Under the pieces are notes generated by a model. It ran no database searches, was not told the DNA's origin, and saw only the letters and a list, made by a program, of their open reading frames with translations. 16,098 nt of DNA, taken from the NCBI GenBank assembly GCA_028278625.1, contig JANQDY010000263.1, positions 1 to 16,098 of the forward strand. The letters are read 5' to 3'. The translations under genes were made by a program, and so were the position numbers. How positions within the stretch are numbered: the first letter of the stretch is position 1; every line of letters starts with the position of its first letter. This DNA comes from Thermodesulfobacteriota bacterium (GTDB lineage: Bacteria > Desulfobacterota > DSM-4660 > Desulfatiglandales > Desulfatiglandaceae). This document shows positions 6,442-14,285 of the stretch, one piece after another.

Positions 6442-7275
6442 ATGTCCACGAGCGGTGAAGTTGAAAACATGACAACTGAGCAATTGAAGGATTACTTGGA
6501 CGCGCATGGGCCTGGTGAATATAACCTAATTGATGTGCGGCAGGCTTGGGAGTATGAGGAATTTCATATTCCCGGGGCCAAGCTCATCCCTCTGCCGGAG
6601 CTTCCCGATCGTCTGGGTGAAATTGCTGTTGATAAGCCCACACTTGTCTATTGTGCGGTCGGCGGCCGTAGCGCCTCAGCGGCAAATTTCATGGGCGGTC
6701 AAGGCTTTGAAAGTGTCTACAATGTGCTCGGCGGCATCATGGCATGGAAAAACGAATACGCGGTGGGTCCTGAGACGCGGGGAATGATGGATTTTTCCGG
6801 TGATGAATCCCCTCTGGAAATATTGGCGCGTGCGTTTAAAATGGAGACCGATCTCGGGACGTTTTATTCTGAAATGGCAGCTTCAGCGGAACCTGATCTG
6901 GCCGATACATTTCAACAACTCTCACGATTTGAAAAGGGACATAAGGCAATTGTTTTCAATCTGGCACGTGATGTTGATCCGTTACTGAAAAATTATGAGG
7001 ATATGGAAAAAAGGCGTTCTGGGTCGGTCCTGGAGGGCGGTATCACTGCCGAGGAATTCCTGAGAGAAAACAAAGAGTATCTCGGAAATCCTAAAGGGGT
7101 GTTGGAGGCCGCAATGATGTTTGAGACCCAGGCACTGGACTTTTATATGCGAATAGCGTCAAAAACAGAGCGCGGCGAATCCATTGAATTGTTACATACC
7201 CTGGCCCAGGAAGAGAAGAAACATCTTAAGATTCTTGGAAAACTGATGGACAGAAAATTCCCGGCAGAATCCTGA
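6442..7275 (+). CDS. Rhodanese / rubrerythrin-like ferritin fusion protein
   Basis: A 277-residue cytoplasmic fusion. Residues about 10-108 are a rhodanese domain: LIDVRQAWEYEEFHIPGA (29-46), then the active-site loop YCAVGGRSASAA with the catalytic Cys at 71, and the closing GGIMAWKN. Residues about 125-272 are a ferritin-like four-helix domain with diiron-type ligands: E136, the pair ExxH at 164-167 (FEKGHK), E228 (MMFETQALDFY), and ExxH at 258-261 (EEKKHL). Rhodanese moves sulfane sulfur; rubrerythrin-like domains reduce peroxide or bind iron. The fusion may handle sulfur or oxidative stress in an anaerobe, which is an inference. No CxxC rubredoxin domain is present, so electrons for peroxide reduction would have to come from elsewhere. 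A GGGGG tract precedes the ATG by about ten bases. It appears to be monocistronic. Confidence 0.9.
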   Translation: MSTSGEVENMTTEQLKDYLDAHGPGEYNLIDVRQAWEYEEFHIPGAKLIPLPELPDRLGEIAVDKPTLVYCAVGGRSASAANFMGGQGFESVYNVLGGIMAWKNEYAVGPETRGMMDFSGDESPLEILARAFKMETDLGTFYSEMAASAEPDLADTFQQLSRFEKGHKAIVFNLARDVDPLLKNYEDMEKRRSGSVLEGGITAEEFLRENKEYLGNPKGVLEAAMMFETQALDFYMRIASKTERGESIELLHTLAQEEKKHLKILGKLMDRKFPAES

Positions 7276-7353
7276 CCATTTTCATATCAGTTTTCAAAAA
7301 CTGTGCATGGCAGTACTTCCCAAGTAATCGTAGAATAGTTGGGGACGTTGGTG

Positions 7354-7848
7354 ATGAAGCATTATGCCAATCCCGTTGACGCCGTGTTTGGGGCCGTCAT
7401 CTTAATTGCCGCTTTCGTTTGCGGCACCATGATCGCCCTAACGGTGGCATACCTCATGGCATTCCACGCCCTGGGGCCCGGCATGGTTCCATTCAACCTG
7501 CTCCCCGTTCTATCCCCCTTCGTGCTGCTGCTTATAGTAGGATTCATTGCCCGCCGCCATCTCCTCCGCGGGACCCCGCCGGCCTGGGTCTACGCCACCC
7601 TTCTCACCTCCTCCCTGGCTGCCCTGCTGTTTTCCTTCGGATGGTTCCAGGATCCCATGCATGACATTGGCCTGTTTTGTGGCAGCCACGGGCGATGGGG
7701 CTGTGCCGTTCTGAACGACCACGGCTCACATGCATATCTGATTCGGGACGATACGGTCCCGTGGTTCCTGTTTGTCCCAGTGGTTCTCGCAGCCATGGGG
7801 CATTGGGTCTGGGCACGGAGGCGAAAAGTGCTGAACAGAGATCGGTGA
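7354..7848 (+). CDS. Four-helix inner-membrane protein of unknown function
   Basis: 164 residues with four hydrophobic segments at roughly 12-38, 48-66, 78-97 and 136-154, and an Arg-rich tail (ARRRKVLNRDR) that would be cytoplasmic. The loop between helices 3 and 4 (98-135) holds two Cys, C109 and C117, in a His- and Asp-containing stretch, and would be periplasmic if the tail is inside. I recognise no family. The frame opens at a TTG at 7339, but the ATG at 7354 has GGGGA eight bases upstream and is preferred. The exported glycosidase gene starts 49 bp later on the same strand, so the two may be co-transcribed. Confidence 0.65.
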   Translation: MKHYANPVDAVFGAVILIAAFVCGTMIALTVAYLMAFHALGPGMVPFNLLPVLSPFVLLLIVGFIARRHLLRGTPPAWVYATLLTSSLAALLFSFGWFQDPMHDIGLFCGSHGRWGCAVLNDHGSHAYLIRDDTVPWFLFVPVVLAAMGHWVWARRRKVLNRDR

Positions 7849-7897
7849 TGGTCTATCAGCAGTTGGCACTCATCTTTTTTTCGTGGACAAAGGCATC

Positions 7898-8785
7898 ATG
7901 AAGATCAAGGCGTTTCCAATCGTTGTATTAACGGTCCTTTTTTGCATTTTTTTGTTTCCGGTTTTGGGTTTTGCGCAAAATTTCAAGCAGGAAAAAGCCG
8001 TGGAACTTAGGGATTTGTCGAGCACTTCTGAAAATCCCTGGAAAATGCTTCATAAGGGGCTTCAAATAGCCTATTTCAAAACGCCTCTCAAATCCCCGGT
8101 GTGCGATTATCCCGTAACGGTTTTGAGGGTTGACCCATCCCTGTATCAGTTCAGGCTCCTTTGCGCGTCCGAACACGGGGGAAAACCCAAAACGGCACGG
8201 GCCTGGGCCAAGGCCTTTGATCTGGTTGCCGCCATCAACGCCGCCATGTATTCCGGGGATTATGAAACCAGCACGGGCCTCATGAAAAATTACGCCCACA
8301 CCAACAACGGCGCCGTGAACCCCCGGTTCGGGGCCTTTATGGCATTTAATCCCATTGATGAAGCCCTGTCCCCGGTCCGGATCATCGACCGTTATTCCGG
8401 AGACTGGAAGAAGCAGATCAAAAAATATCATACGGTGATTCAGAATTACCGCATGATCAGCCCGGCCGGAGAAAACCTGTGGAAGCCGTCTGAAAAGATC
8501 TACAGCATTGCGGCCGTGGCCATGGACAGGCGCGGAAACGTGCTTCTGATTCACAGCCGGGCGCCTTTTTCAGTGTACGACTTCAACCGGATACTGCTGG
8601 CCCTTCCCCTGGACATCAAAAACGCCATGTACGTGGAAGGGGGTCCTGAGGCCACCCTTTATGTAAACGCGGGAAAACTGGAAAGACAGTGGGCGGGCAG
8701 CTATGAAACCCTGCTTACTGAAAATGGTGATCATGCCGCCGCCTGGGAGATCCCAAATATTATCGGTATCCGGAGGAAGCCGTAA
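7898..8785 (+). CDS. Exported phosphodiester glycosidase family protein (NAGPA/DUF2233)
   Basis: 295 residues. Residues 1-27 are a Sec signal peptide (MKIK, a long hydrophobic core, then GFAQ), so the protein is exported. The mature region has the landmarks of the NAGPA fold (phosphodiester N-acetylglucosaminidase, formerly DUF2233): AAINAAMYSG with N114, a Gly-rich central stretch around NPRFGAFMAFNP, SIAAVAMDRRGNVLLIHS (203-220), and the late signature MYVEGGPEATLYV, which corresponds to the usual DGG-S-xxL strand. Family members cleave glycosidic phosphodiesters, and in bacteria they are often exopolysaccharide- or cell-wall-related; the substrate here is unknown. The Asp of the common DGG motif is replaced by Glu (EGG), and the following Ser by Pro-Glu. 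The ATG at 7898 has AAAGG five bases upstream and is preferred to the GTG at 7883. Confidence 0.85.
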   Translation: MKIKAFPIVVLTVLFCIFLFPVLGFAQNFKQEKAVELRDLSSTSENPWKMLHKGLQIAYFKTPLKSPVCDYPVTVLRVDPSLYQFRLLCASEHGGKPKTARAWAKAFDLVAAINAAMYSGDYETSTGLMKNYAHTNNGAVNPRFGAFMAFNPIDEALSPVRIIDRYSGDWKKQIKKYHTVIQNYRMISPAGENLWKPSEKIYSIAAVAMDRRGNVLLIHSRAPFSVYDFNRILLALPLDIKNAMYVEGGPEATLYVNAGKLERQWAGSYETLLTENGDHAAAWEIPNIIGIRRKP

Positions 8786-8816
8786 TATGCAAGGATTTTG
8801 AGCTTAAAAGGGAGGA

Positions 8817-10160
8817 TCAATCTCCTATAATCCGACCCACCAGATCGTATTCATGGGCTTCGGTGATCAGTACCGGCATGATCTCGCCCACCCGTCCTTC
8901 CCCGTCGTTGATGAGCACCCGATTGTCCACATCAGGGGCCATGGCCTCGGTCCGACCTTCCAGCAGCAGATCGGTTTCAGGACTTCTCCCTTCAATCAAC
9001 ACGGGGACCACCCGGCCGATTTTCTCCCGGTTCAGCCCTTTTGAAATGCCGGCCTGAAGCCCCATGAGACGTTCCCGTCTGTTAAGAGCGACCTCACGGT
9101 CCACCCGGTCCTTCAGCCGGAACGCCGGCGCCCCCTTTTCCGGACTGAAGACAAAGACGCCCATGTAATCGAACTCGCCCGTTTTCACGAAGTTGCAGAG
9201 GTCTAGAAACATCTCTTCCGTCTCGCCTGGAAACCCCACCATCAATGAGGTGCGCACGGATATGCGATTCTTGCGCTTTCGAATCAGCGCCATCAAATCA
9301 AAAGGCCCCATTTTCCGAACCCCCCGGTTCATGGCACGAAGCATCACCGGATGTGAATGCTGAAAGGGAATATCCAGGTAGGGAACGATCTTTTCATGGG
9401 CATCCATGAAGTCGAGAAAGCCTTCCGTCAACCGGTTGGGATGGTGGTACAAGAGCCGAATCCATTCCAGGTCCTGGATGGCTGAAAGCCCGTCCAGCAG
9501 ATCCGTCATGCGCCCTTTTCCGTAGATGTCCTCCCCGTACCGGCTGGTGTCCTGGGCCACCAGGTTGATTTCTTTCACGCCATTGGCCGCCATATCTTCG
9601 GCTTCCGCCAGCAAAGCCCCCATCTTGCGGCTTCTGAAAGGCCCTCTCAGTTTTGGAATCAGGCAGTAGGCGCATCTGTTGGTGCATCCTTCGGCAATTC
9701 TCAGATAAGCCGTGTAAAAGGGCGTCGTCTGAATCCTGGGCAGGGAATGGTCCGCCGGAAAGACCGGCCGGCTGATGTGCATTGGCACCTTCCCCCTCGT
9801 GGCATCCGCTTTCACCACCGCTGAAATCCTTTGTATTTCAGCGGTTCCAAGCCAGCCGTCCACTTCTGGCATCTCATTTCTAAGCTTGTATCCATAGCGC
9901 TGCACCAAACATCCGGTTACCACCAGTCTTCTGAGATGCCCTGCCTCCTTGAAACGGGCCGCACCAAGGATGGTGTCAATGGCTTCCTGAACCGCTTCTT
10001 CCAGAAAACCGCACGTGTTGATGACCACATTATGGGCTTCTTCAATGGTATCCACCGGCTCATATCCGTCATTTTTCAGAATTCCCAGCATATGTTCGCT
10101 GTCCACCCGGTTTTTGGCGCAACCGAGACTGATGAAAAAGAGAGACCTGGTTTCTTGCAT
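8817..10160 (-). CDS. rimO: Ribosomal protein S12 methylthiotransferase RimO
   Basis: A radical SAM enzyme that adds a methylthio group to an Asp of ribosomal protein S12. From the chosen start (447 aa) the N-terminal MTTase domain has Cys 14 in ISLGCAKNRVDSE (the RimO-type signature), C50 in INTCGF and C84 in VTGCL, which bind the auxiliary [4Fe-4S] cluster. The radical SAM motif CxxxCxxC is C159, C163, C166 (GCTNRCAYC). The C-terminal part, about 375-447, is TRAM-like and contains VLIEGRSPETDLLLEGRTEA. The frame extends upstream to 10364, which would overlap the divergent gene. The Met at 10160 begins MQETRSLFFISLGC and gives the normal length, so it is preferred despite a weak ribosome-binding site. 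It converges on the glycosidase gene, 31 bp away. Confidence 0.95.
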   Translation of the reverse strand: MQETRSLFFISLGCAKNRVDSEHMLGILKNDGYEPVDTIEEAHNVVINTCGFLEEAVQEAIDTILGAARFKEAGHLRRLVVTGCLVQRYGYKLRNEMPEVDGWLGTAEIQRISAVVKADATRGKVPMHISRPVFPADHSLPRIQTTPFYTAYLRIAEGCTNRCAYCLIPKLRGPFRSRKMGALLAEAEDMAANGVKEINLVAQDTSRYGEDIYGKGRMTDLLDGLSAIQDLEWIRLLYHHPNRLTEGFLDFMDAHEKIVPYLDIPFQHSHPVMLRAMNRGVRKMGPFDLMALIRKRKNRISVRTSLMVGFPGETEEMFLDLCNFVKTGEFDYMGVFVFSPEKGAPAFRLKDRVDREVALNRRERLMGLQAGISKGLNREKIGRVVPVLIEGRSPETDLLLEGRTEAMAPDVDNRVLINDGEGRVGEIMPVLITEAHEYDLVGRIIGD

Positions 10161-10183
10161 GCAACTATTTCGAGGCCTGTCGG

Positions 10184-10212
10184 TTGACCCCTGCTCCGTT
10201 TCAAGGTATGGA
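10184..10212 (+). promoter_or_regulatory. Weak promoter candidate in the rimO/radical SAM divergent spacer
   Basis: TTGACC (10184-10189), a 17-bp spacer and TATGGA (10207-10212) face the radical SAM gene. The -35 matches 5 of 6 and the -10 only 3 of 6. It is the best candidate seen in the 127-bp spacer between the two divergent starts (10161-10287). Confidence 0.25.
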
Positions 10213-10287
10213 TGCTTGTTATGCAAACCGATGCAGAGGTCCAACACCCCTTTTTTCGGGAATTTCAATCTATGCCTTTGAGAGCCC

Positions 10288-11316
10288 ATGTCAAGCAAAA
10301 GCCGTAAATCCCCGCCCGTTGAAGCAGAAACGGTCCTAACCGCCGAAGACCGGGAACTGTTCAAGGAAGCCTGGCATGTTTCCCGAAGGCACCACGGCCA
10401 GACCCTGGACCTTTACCTTCCGGGCATGGTCCGCTATGGAAACCTTCGGGGCCGCTACCCGGCCATTTCCATTACCGGGAGTAAATGCCGTCTCATGTGT
10501 GAACACTGCAAAGGGCTTTTGTTAGGCCCCATGTTCAAATCGGAAACCCCCGAAGAACTGCTGCGGCAATGCCTGGCCTTTGCTAAAAAAGGGGCTCACG
10601 GGGTGCTGCTGACCGGTGGGTCCGACCTGGAGGGGCGGCTTCCCTGGAAAGGTTTTTTGCCGGCCATTGAGCGAATCAGGGCCCAAACAGCCCTTTTTCT
10701 TTCGGCCCACACCGGTTTCCCGGACATGGAAACCTGTCGGGATCTCAAGGATGCAGGCGTGCGGCAGGGGCTTATCGATGTCATGGGCGATGATGAAACC
10801 GCCGCAGGCATCTACCATTTAAACGGCCTTAGGCCCGTCATGGAATCCCTTTCAGCCATCAAGGAAAGCGGGCTTCAATTGGTCCCCCATATTGTCGCCG
10901 GGCTCTTTCACGGCGGCATAAGGGCGGAAATGAAGGCGCTTGAAATCATCCGTTCCCTGGAACCGCATGTGCTGGTGATTGTGGTTCTGACGCCCCTTAA
11001 AGGGACCCCCATGGCCCATGCACCGGTCCCCACGGCTTTGGAAATCGCACGGATTGTGGCAAAGGCGCGTCTCTTGATGCCTGAAGTTCCCATTTCTCTG
11101 GGCTGCGAAAGACCCAGGGACCAGAGAGGGTTTCAATTGGAGCGGCTTGCCATACGGGCCGGCATCAACCGTATGGCCGTATGGTCCGATGACGCCATTG
11201 GGGAAGCGATCAAGATGGGGCTCACCATCCGCTTGCAATACACCTGCTGCTCCGTTGATTTTCGGAAAAACATGGCGTCTGGAAATCACAACCTCGATAT
11301 GATACATTTTTCTTGA
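10288..11316 (+). CDS. Biotin-synthase-like radical SAM protein, possibly LipS1-like
   Basis: 342 residues. The radical SAM cluster motif is C67, C71, C74 in GSKCRLMCEHCKG, followed by the LLTGGSD (107-113) SAM-binding strand and a full TIM-barrel length. Near the end are LGCERP with C273 and a QYTCC pair at 320-321, which could bind a second Fe-S cluster. This layout (early ISITGxxCxxxCxxC, late GCxRP, terminal CC) recalls the archaeal-type lipoyl synthase halves LipS1/LipS2 (COG1856, a biotin synthase homologue group). I hold the LipS1 idea as tentative because no partner LipS2 or lipoate ligase is in the window. It is divergent from rimO and ends 157 bp before hdrA. The ribosome-binding site is weak (a GAGAG just upstream). 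Confidence 0.75.
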   Translation: MSSKSRKSPPVEAETVLTAEDRELFKEAWHVSRRHHGQTLDLYLPGMVRYGNLRGRYPAISITGSKCRLMCEHCKGLLLGPMFKSETPEELLRQCLAFAKKGAHGVLLTGGSDLEGRLPWKGFLPAIERIRAQTALFLSAHTGFPDMETCRDLKDAGVRQGLIDVMGDDETAAGIYHLNGLRPVMESLSAIKESGLQLVPHIVAGLFHGGIRAEMKALEIIRSLEPHVLVIVVLTPLKGTPMAHAPVPTALEIARIVAKARLLMPEVPISLGCERPRDQRGFQLERLAIRAGINRMAVWSDDAIGEAIKMGLTIRLQYTCCSVDFRKNMASGNHNLDMIHFS

Positions 11317-11319
11317 CAG

Positions 11320-11364
11320 TAAAGTGTTTGATATGGCAAGTAACAAATTTCACAAAACACTTTA
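11320..11364. repeat. 10-bp inverted repeat upstream of the hdrA operon
   Basis: TAAAGTGTTT (11320-11329) is the exact reverse complement of AAACACTTTA (11355-11364), with 25 nt between. It begins three bases after the radical SAM stop codon. No T-run follows directly (an A/T-rich TTGAATC does), and a separate T8 run lies at about 11403-11410 with no stem before it. It may be a regulator site for hdrA or a 3'-end structure of the upstream gene. A TTCACAA (11349-11355) within it matches one half of a Rex-type site; the other half does not match. Confidence 0.4.
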
Positions 11365-11473
11365 TTGAATCAAAAACAATGATGGATAGACGGCCGGACC
11401 ATATTTTTTTTCCCAGTTGCCCGACCCCTGATTTATCCCTTAACCATTAGCCAAAATGTAGGAGACGATTGTT

Positions 11474-14212
11474 ATGAGTGAAGAAAAACCAAGAGGCCCG
11501 ATCATGATCGTTGGAGGGGGTATTGCCGGCATTCAGGCAGCACTCTCCCTTTCAGGCGCTGGCTATGGCGTATATCTGGTTGAACGCGCGGCATCATTGG
11601 GCGGCATGATACCAAGCCTTCACCGGATTTATCCCCTTTGCGCCTGCTGCAAACTGGATCCCAGAATCGCGGCCTGTGATCAGGATCCCAATATCCAAGT
11701 GTTGGTGGACACCCAATTGACAAACCTGTCAGGAGAGCTGGGCCAATTCAAGGCGACGCTTTTAACCAGCGGAGAACAGAAAGAACTCACCGTCGGCGCC
11801 ATCATCCTGGCCACGGGAATTGAAACCTTTGACCCCACCGGACAAGACGCCTACCCTTACGGAAGCCATCCCAACGTCGTGACCAGCGTTGAGTACGAAC
11901 AGCTTCAAAAACCGTTGGGACCTAATGCCGGCGTTCTTAAAAGACCCTCCGACGGCAAGACCCCCGAGAAGATTGCCTGGCTCCAGTGCGTCGGCTCAAG
12001 GGACATCAACCATTGTGACGCACCCTACTGCTCCAGCGTCTGCTGCATGTACGCCCTTAAAGAGGCCGTCAACACCAAAACCTTTGATGAAGATATTGAC
12101 ACGACCATCTTTTACATGGACATGCGAACCCACGGAAAGGGTTTTGAAGACTATTTGAATGATGCCGTTGATAATGACGTTCGGCTCATCCGCAGTCGCG
12201 TCCATACGGTGGACAGGGAAGCCGGCACCGATAACCTCATGATCAGTTATGCCGACGAAAAGGGTGAAGGGCACACGGAAGCATTTGATATGGTGGTATT
12301 GTCCGTGGGGGTGAGACCCGCCCAACAAACCCAACAGATTGCCGACATGCTGGGGATTCACCTGACGCCGGATCAATTCATCGGCGGCGAACCCTTAAAG
12401 CCCGTATCCACAAATGTTCCGGGCGTCTTCCTTTGCGGCGGTGCCGCCGGCCCCAATGATATCGGCCAGTCCGTGATTCAGGCAACCGCTTCCGCATCGG
12501 AAGTGGCGGCCGTCATCGGACCCGACCCTTTTTCAACGTCTGAAGCGTATCCCGAACCCATGGACGATGATGGCAAGACACCCGCCATCCTGTTTGCCTG
12601 GCAGCTATGTCCCGATATGGCACCTGGCGTTGGTGAGCAAATAGAGGCCCATGCCTCAAAAGCACCGGGTGTTTCCGCCACCCTGGGCGTTAATGGCGAT
12701 CTCAGTACGACCCTCTGTGCCAAACTCAAGGAAACGGGTACCAACCGGCTGGTGTTTGCTTCCTGCACGCCGGTGATCCACGAAAACCTGCTTCAGGAGG
12801 CCCTCAAAATGGCGGGGCTGAACCCCTATCTCTATGAAATGGTGGATCTCAGGAGCATGGATGAAGATGATCCTTCGGCCCAACTGCAGGACCGGATCCG
12901 CATGGGGGTTGCCCGCGCGGGACTTCTAAGTGCTCCTGCCCTTAAACAGGTACCGGTCAACAAGAGCGCCCTGGTGGTGGGCGGCGGCATTTCAGGTCTC
13001 GAGAGCGCTTTGGCACTATCTGGTGAAGGATATCCCGTAACCGTTGCGGAAAAGGAGAACCTACTGGGCGGTAACGGCCTGCACATCCGCAAAACCTGGC
13101 AGGGTTATGATGTTCAGGCCCACCTCAAAGATCTTGTGGATGCCGTCCAAGATGATGTCAACATTACGGTGATGACTGAAACCACCATCAAGGCAAACCA
13201 GGGGTTTGGCGGCAGTTTTATGACCACCGTGAATCAAAAGGGATCTGAAAAGGAAATCACCTCCGGTGCCGTGATTCTGGCCCCTGGCGGAACCGCCCGC
13301 AAGCCGGATGCCTACCTTCATGGCCAGCATCCAAATGTCCTTCTGTGGTCTGAACTGGATCAGAAACTGATCGAAGATCCGGACGCTGTGACAAAGGCCG
13401 ACACGGCCGTTTTTATTCAATGTGTCGGTTCCCGGGGCGATCTCGGTTGCGCACACTGCAGCAATGTCTGCTGCGCTTTTTCGGTTCGCACGGCCATCGA
13501 TTTGAAATCCCAAAACCCCGACATGAACATTTACATTCTCTACCGGGATATGCGGACCTTTGGGGAACGGGAGCGTATTTATCGTGAGGCCCGGGAGAAA
13601 GGGATTATCTTCATCCGATACGAATTGGAAACCAAGCCTGACATTGAAGCATCAGGTGACAAACTGAATGTGGTGGTCTTTGATCAGGTGCTTCAAAAAT
13701 CGATTCTGCTGGAGGCCGATGTTGTTTCCCTTCAGACAGCCATTCTGGGAACCAACAACAAAGAGCTGGCTGATATTTTCAGCGTCGATCTGGACGAAAA
13801 CGGATTCTTCGCCGAATCACCTGAAAAACTGAAACCCCTTGACACCAAAATGACGGGTATTTTCACCGCCGGTCTGGCATCCTATCCCAAAGGGGTCGCG
13901 GAAAGCATTGCCCAGGGTAAAGCCGCAGCAGGCAGAGCCATGGAACTGCTCTCTCAGGATACCGTCCAGGTGGGCGGTCTGGTGGCGGACGTTAATACGG
14001 AAAAATGTGCCGTGTGCTGCACCTGCGTCAGGACATGTCCCTTTGAGGTTCCGGTCATTGATCGAGCCATCGGGGCCGCCGCCATTGACGCCTCCCTGTG
14101 TCGGGGATGTGGCATGTGTGTGGCCGAATGCCCGGGCAAGGCAATATTCATGACCAGTTGCAGTGATCAGATGCTGACCGAAGCACCTTCTCTGCTTCTG
14201 GCCGCTAAATAG
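11474..14212 (+). CDS. hdrA: Tandem HdrA: heterodisulfide reductase subunit A-like flavoprotein
   Basis: A 912-residue cytoplasmic FAD/Fe-S protein, the likely electron-distributing centre of the operon's complex. Domain 1 has a Rossmann VGGGIAGIQAAL (13-24), a Cys cluster YPLCACC (53-59), and QCVGSR (171-176) followed by C181, C186, C190, C191. Residues about 370-490 resemble the HdrA N-terminal domain (LVFASCTPVIHENLLQ, 426-441, then LNPYLYEMVDLR). Domain 2 repeats the FAD fold with VVGGGISGLESALA (501-514) and QCVGSR (649-654) followed by C659, C662, C666, C667, but lacks the CACC cluster. The C-terminus is a 2x[4Fe-4S] ferredoxin: C845/848/851/855 and C876/879/882/886. GGAG at 11461-11464 sets the start. 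Known HdrA proteins bifurcate electrons at FAD; the role here is inferred from the neighbours mvhD, metV and metF. Confidence 0.93.
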   Translation: MSEEKPRGPIMIVGGGIAGIQAALSLSGAGYGVYLVERAASLGGMIPSLHRIYPLCACCKLDPRIAACDQDPNIQVLVDTQLTNLSGELGQFKATLLTSGEQKELTVGAIILATGIETFDPTGQDAYPYGSHPNVVTSVEYEQLQKPLGPNAGVLKRPSDGKTPEKIAWLQCVGSRDINHCDAPYCSSVCCMYALKEAVNTKTFDEDIDTTIFYMDMRTHGKGFEDYLNDAVDNDVRLIRSRVHTVDREAGTDNLMISYADEKGEGHTEAFDMVVLSVGVRPAQQTQQIADMLGIHLTPDQFIGGEPLKPVSTNVPGVFLCGGAAGPNDIGQSVIQATASASEVAAVIGPDPFSTSEAYPEPMDDDGKTPAILFAWQLCPDMAPGVGEQIEAHASKAPGVSATLGVNGDLSTTLCAKLKETGTNRLVFASCTPVIHENLLQEALKMAGLNPYLYEMVDLRSMDEDDPSAQLQDRIRMGVARAGLLSAPALKQVPVNKSALVVGGGISGLESALALSGEGYPVTVAEKENLLGGNGLHIRKTWQGYDVQAHLKDLVDAVQDDVNITVMTETTIKANQGFGGSFMTTVNQKGSEKEITSGAVILAPGGTARKPDAYLHGQHPNVLLWSELDQKLIEDPDAVTKADTAVFIQCVGSRGDLGCAHCSNVCCAFSVRTAIDLKSQNPDMNIYILYRDMRTFGERERIYREAREKGIIFIRYELETKPDIEASGDKLNVVVFDQVLQKSILLEADVVSLQTAILGTNNKELADIFSVDLDENGFFAESPEKLKPLDTKMTGIFTAGLASYPKGVAESIAQGKAAAGRAMELLSQDTVQVGGLVADVNTEKCAVCCTCVRTCPFEVPVIDRAIGAAAIDASLCRGCGMCVAECPGKAIFMTSCSDQMLTEAPSLLLAAK

Positions 14213-14217
14213 ACCGT

Positions 14218-14245
14218 CCACTGATGCCACATGCATTGCCAGTGG
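14218..14245 (+). promoter_or_regulatory. Hairpin between hdrA and mvhD
   Basis: CCACTG (14218-14223) pairs with CAGTGG (14240-14245), and inside it ATGC (14224-14227) pairs with GCAT (14233-14236), with a 5-nt loop and a 3-nt bulge. There is no T-run. In a 73-bp intergenic gap of an operon, a stem like this can tune mRNA processing or the ratio of HdrA to the downstream subunits. Confidence 0.4.
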
Positions 14246-14285
14246 AAAACCATAACAGTGTTCATCATTGAAGGAGATGGTTATA

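Noticed and set aside
10161..10364. Long N-terminal extension of RimO up to 10364.
   Set aside because: It would overlap the divergent radical SAM gene and add 68 residues before the conserved MQETRSLFFISLGC start.
11401..11412. T8 run before hdrA as an intrinsic terminator.
   Set aside because: No stable GC-rich stem directly precedes it.
14268..14285. TTG start for MvhD at 14268.
   Set aside because: The AAGGAG at 14271-14276 is the ribosome-binding site for the ATG at 14286, so it cannot be coding sequence of the same start.
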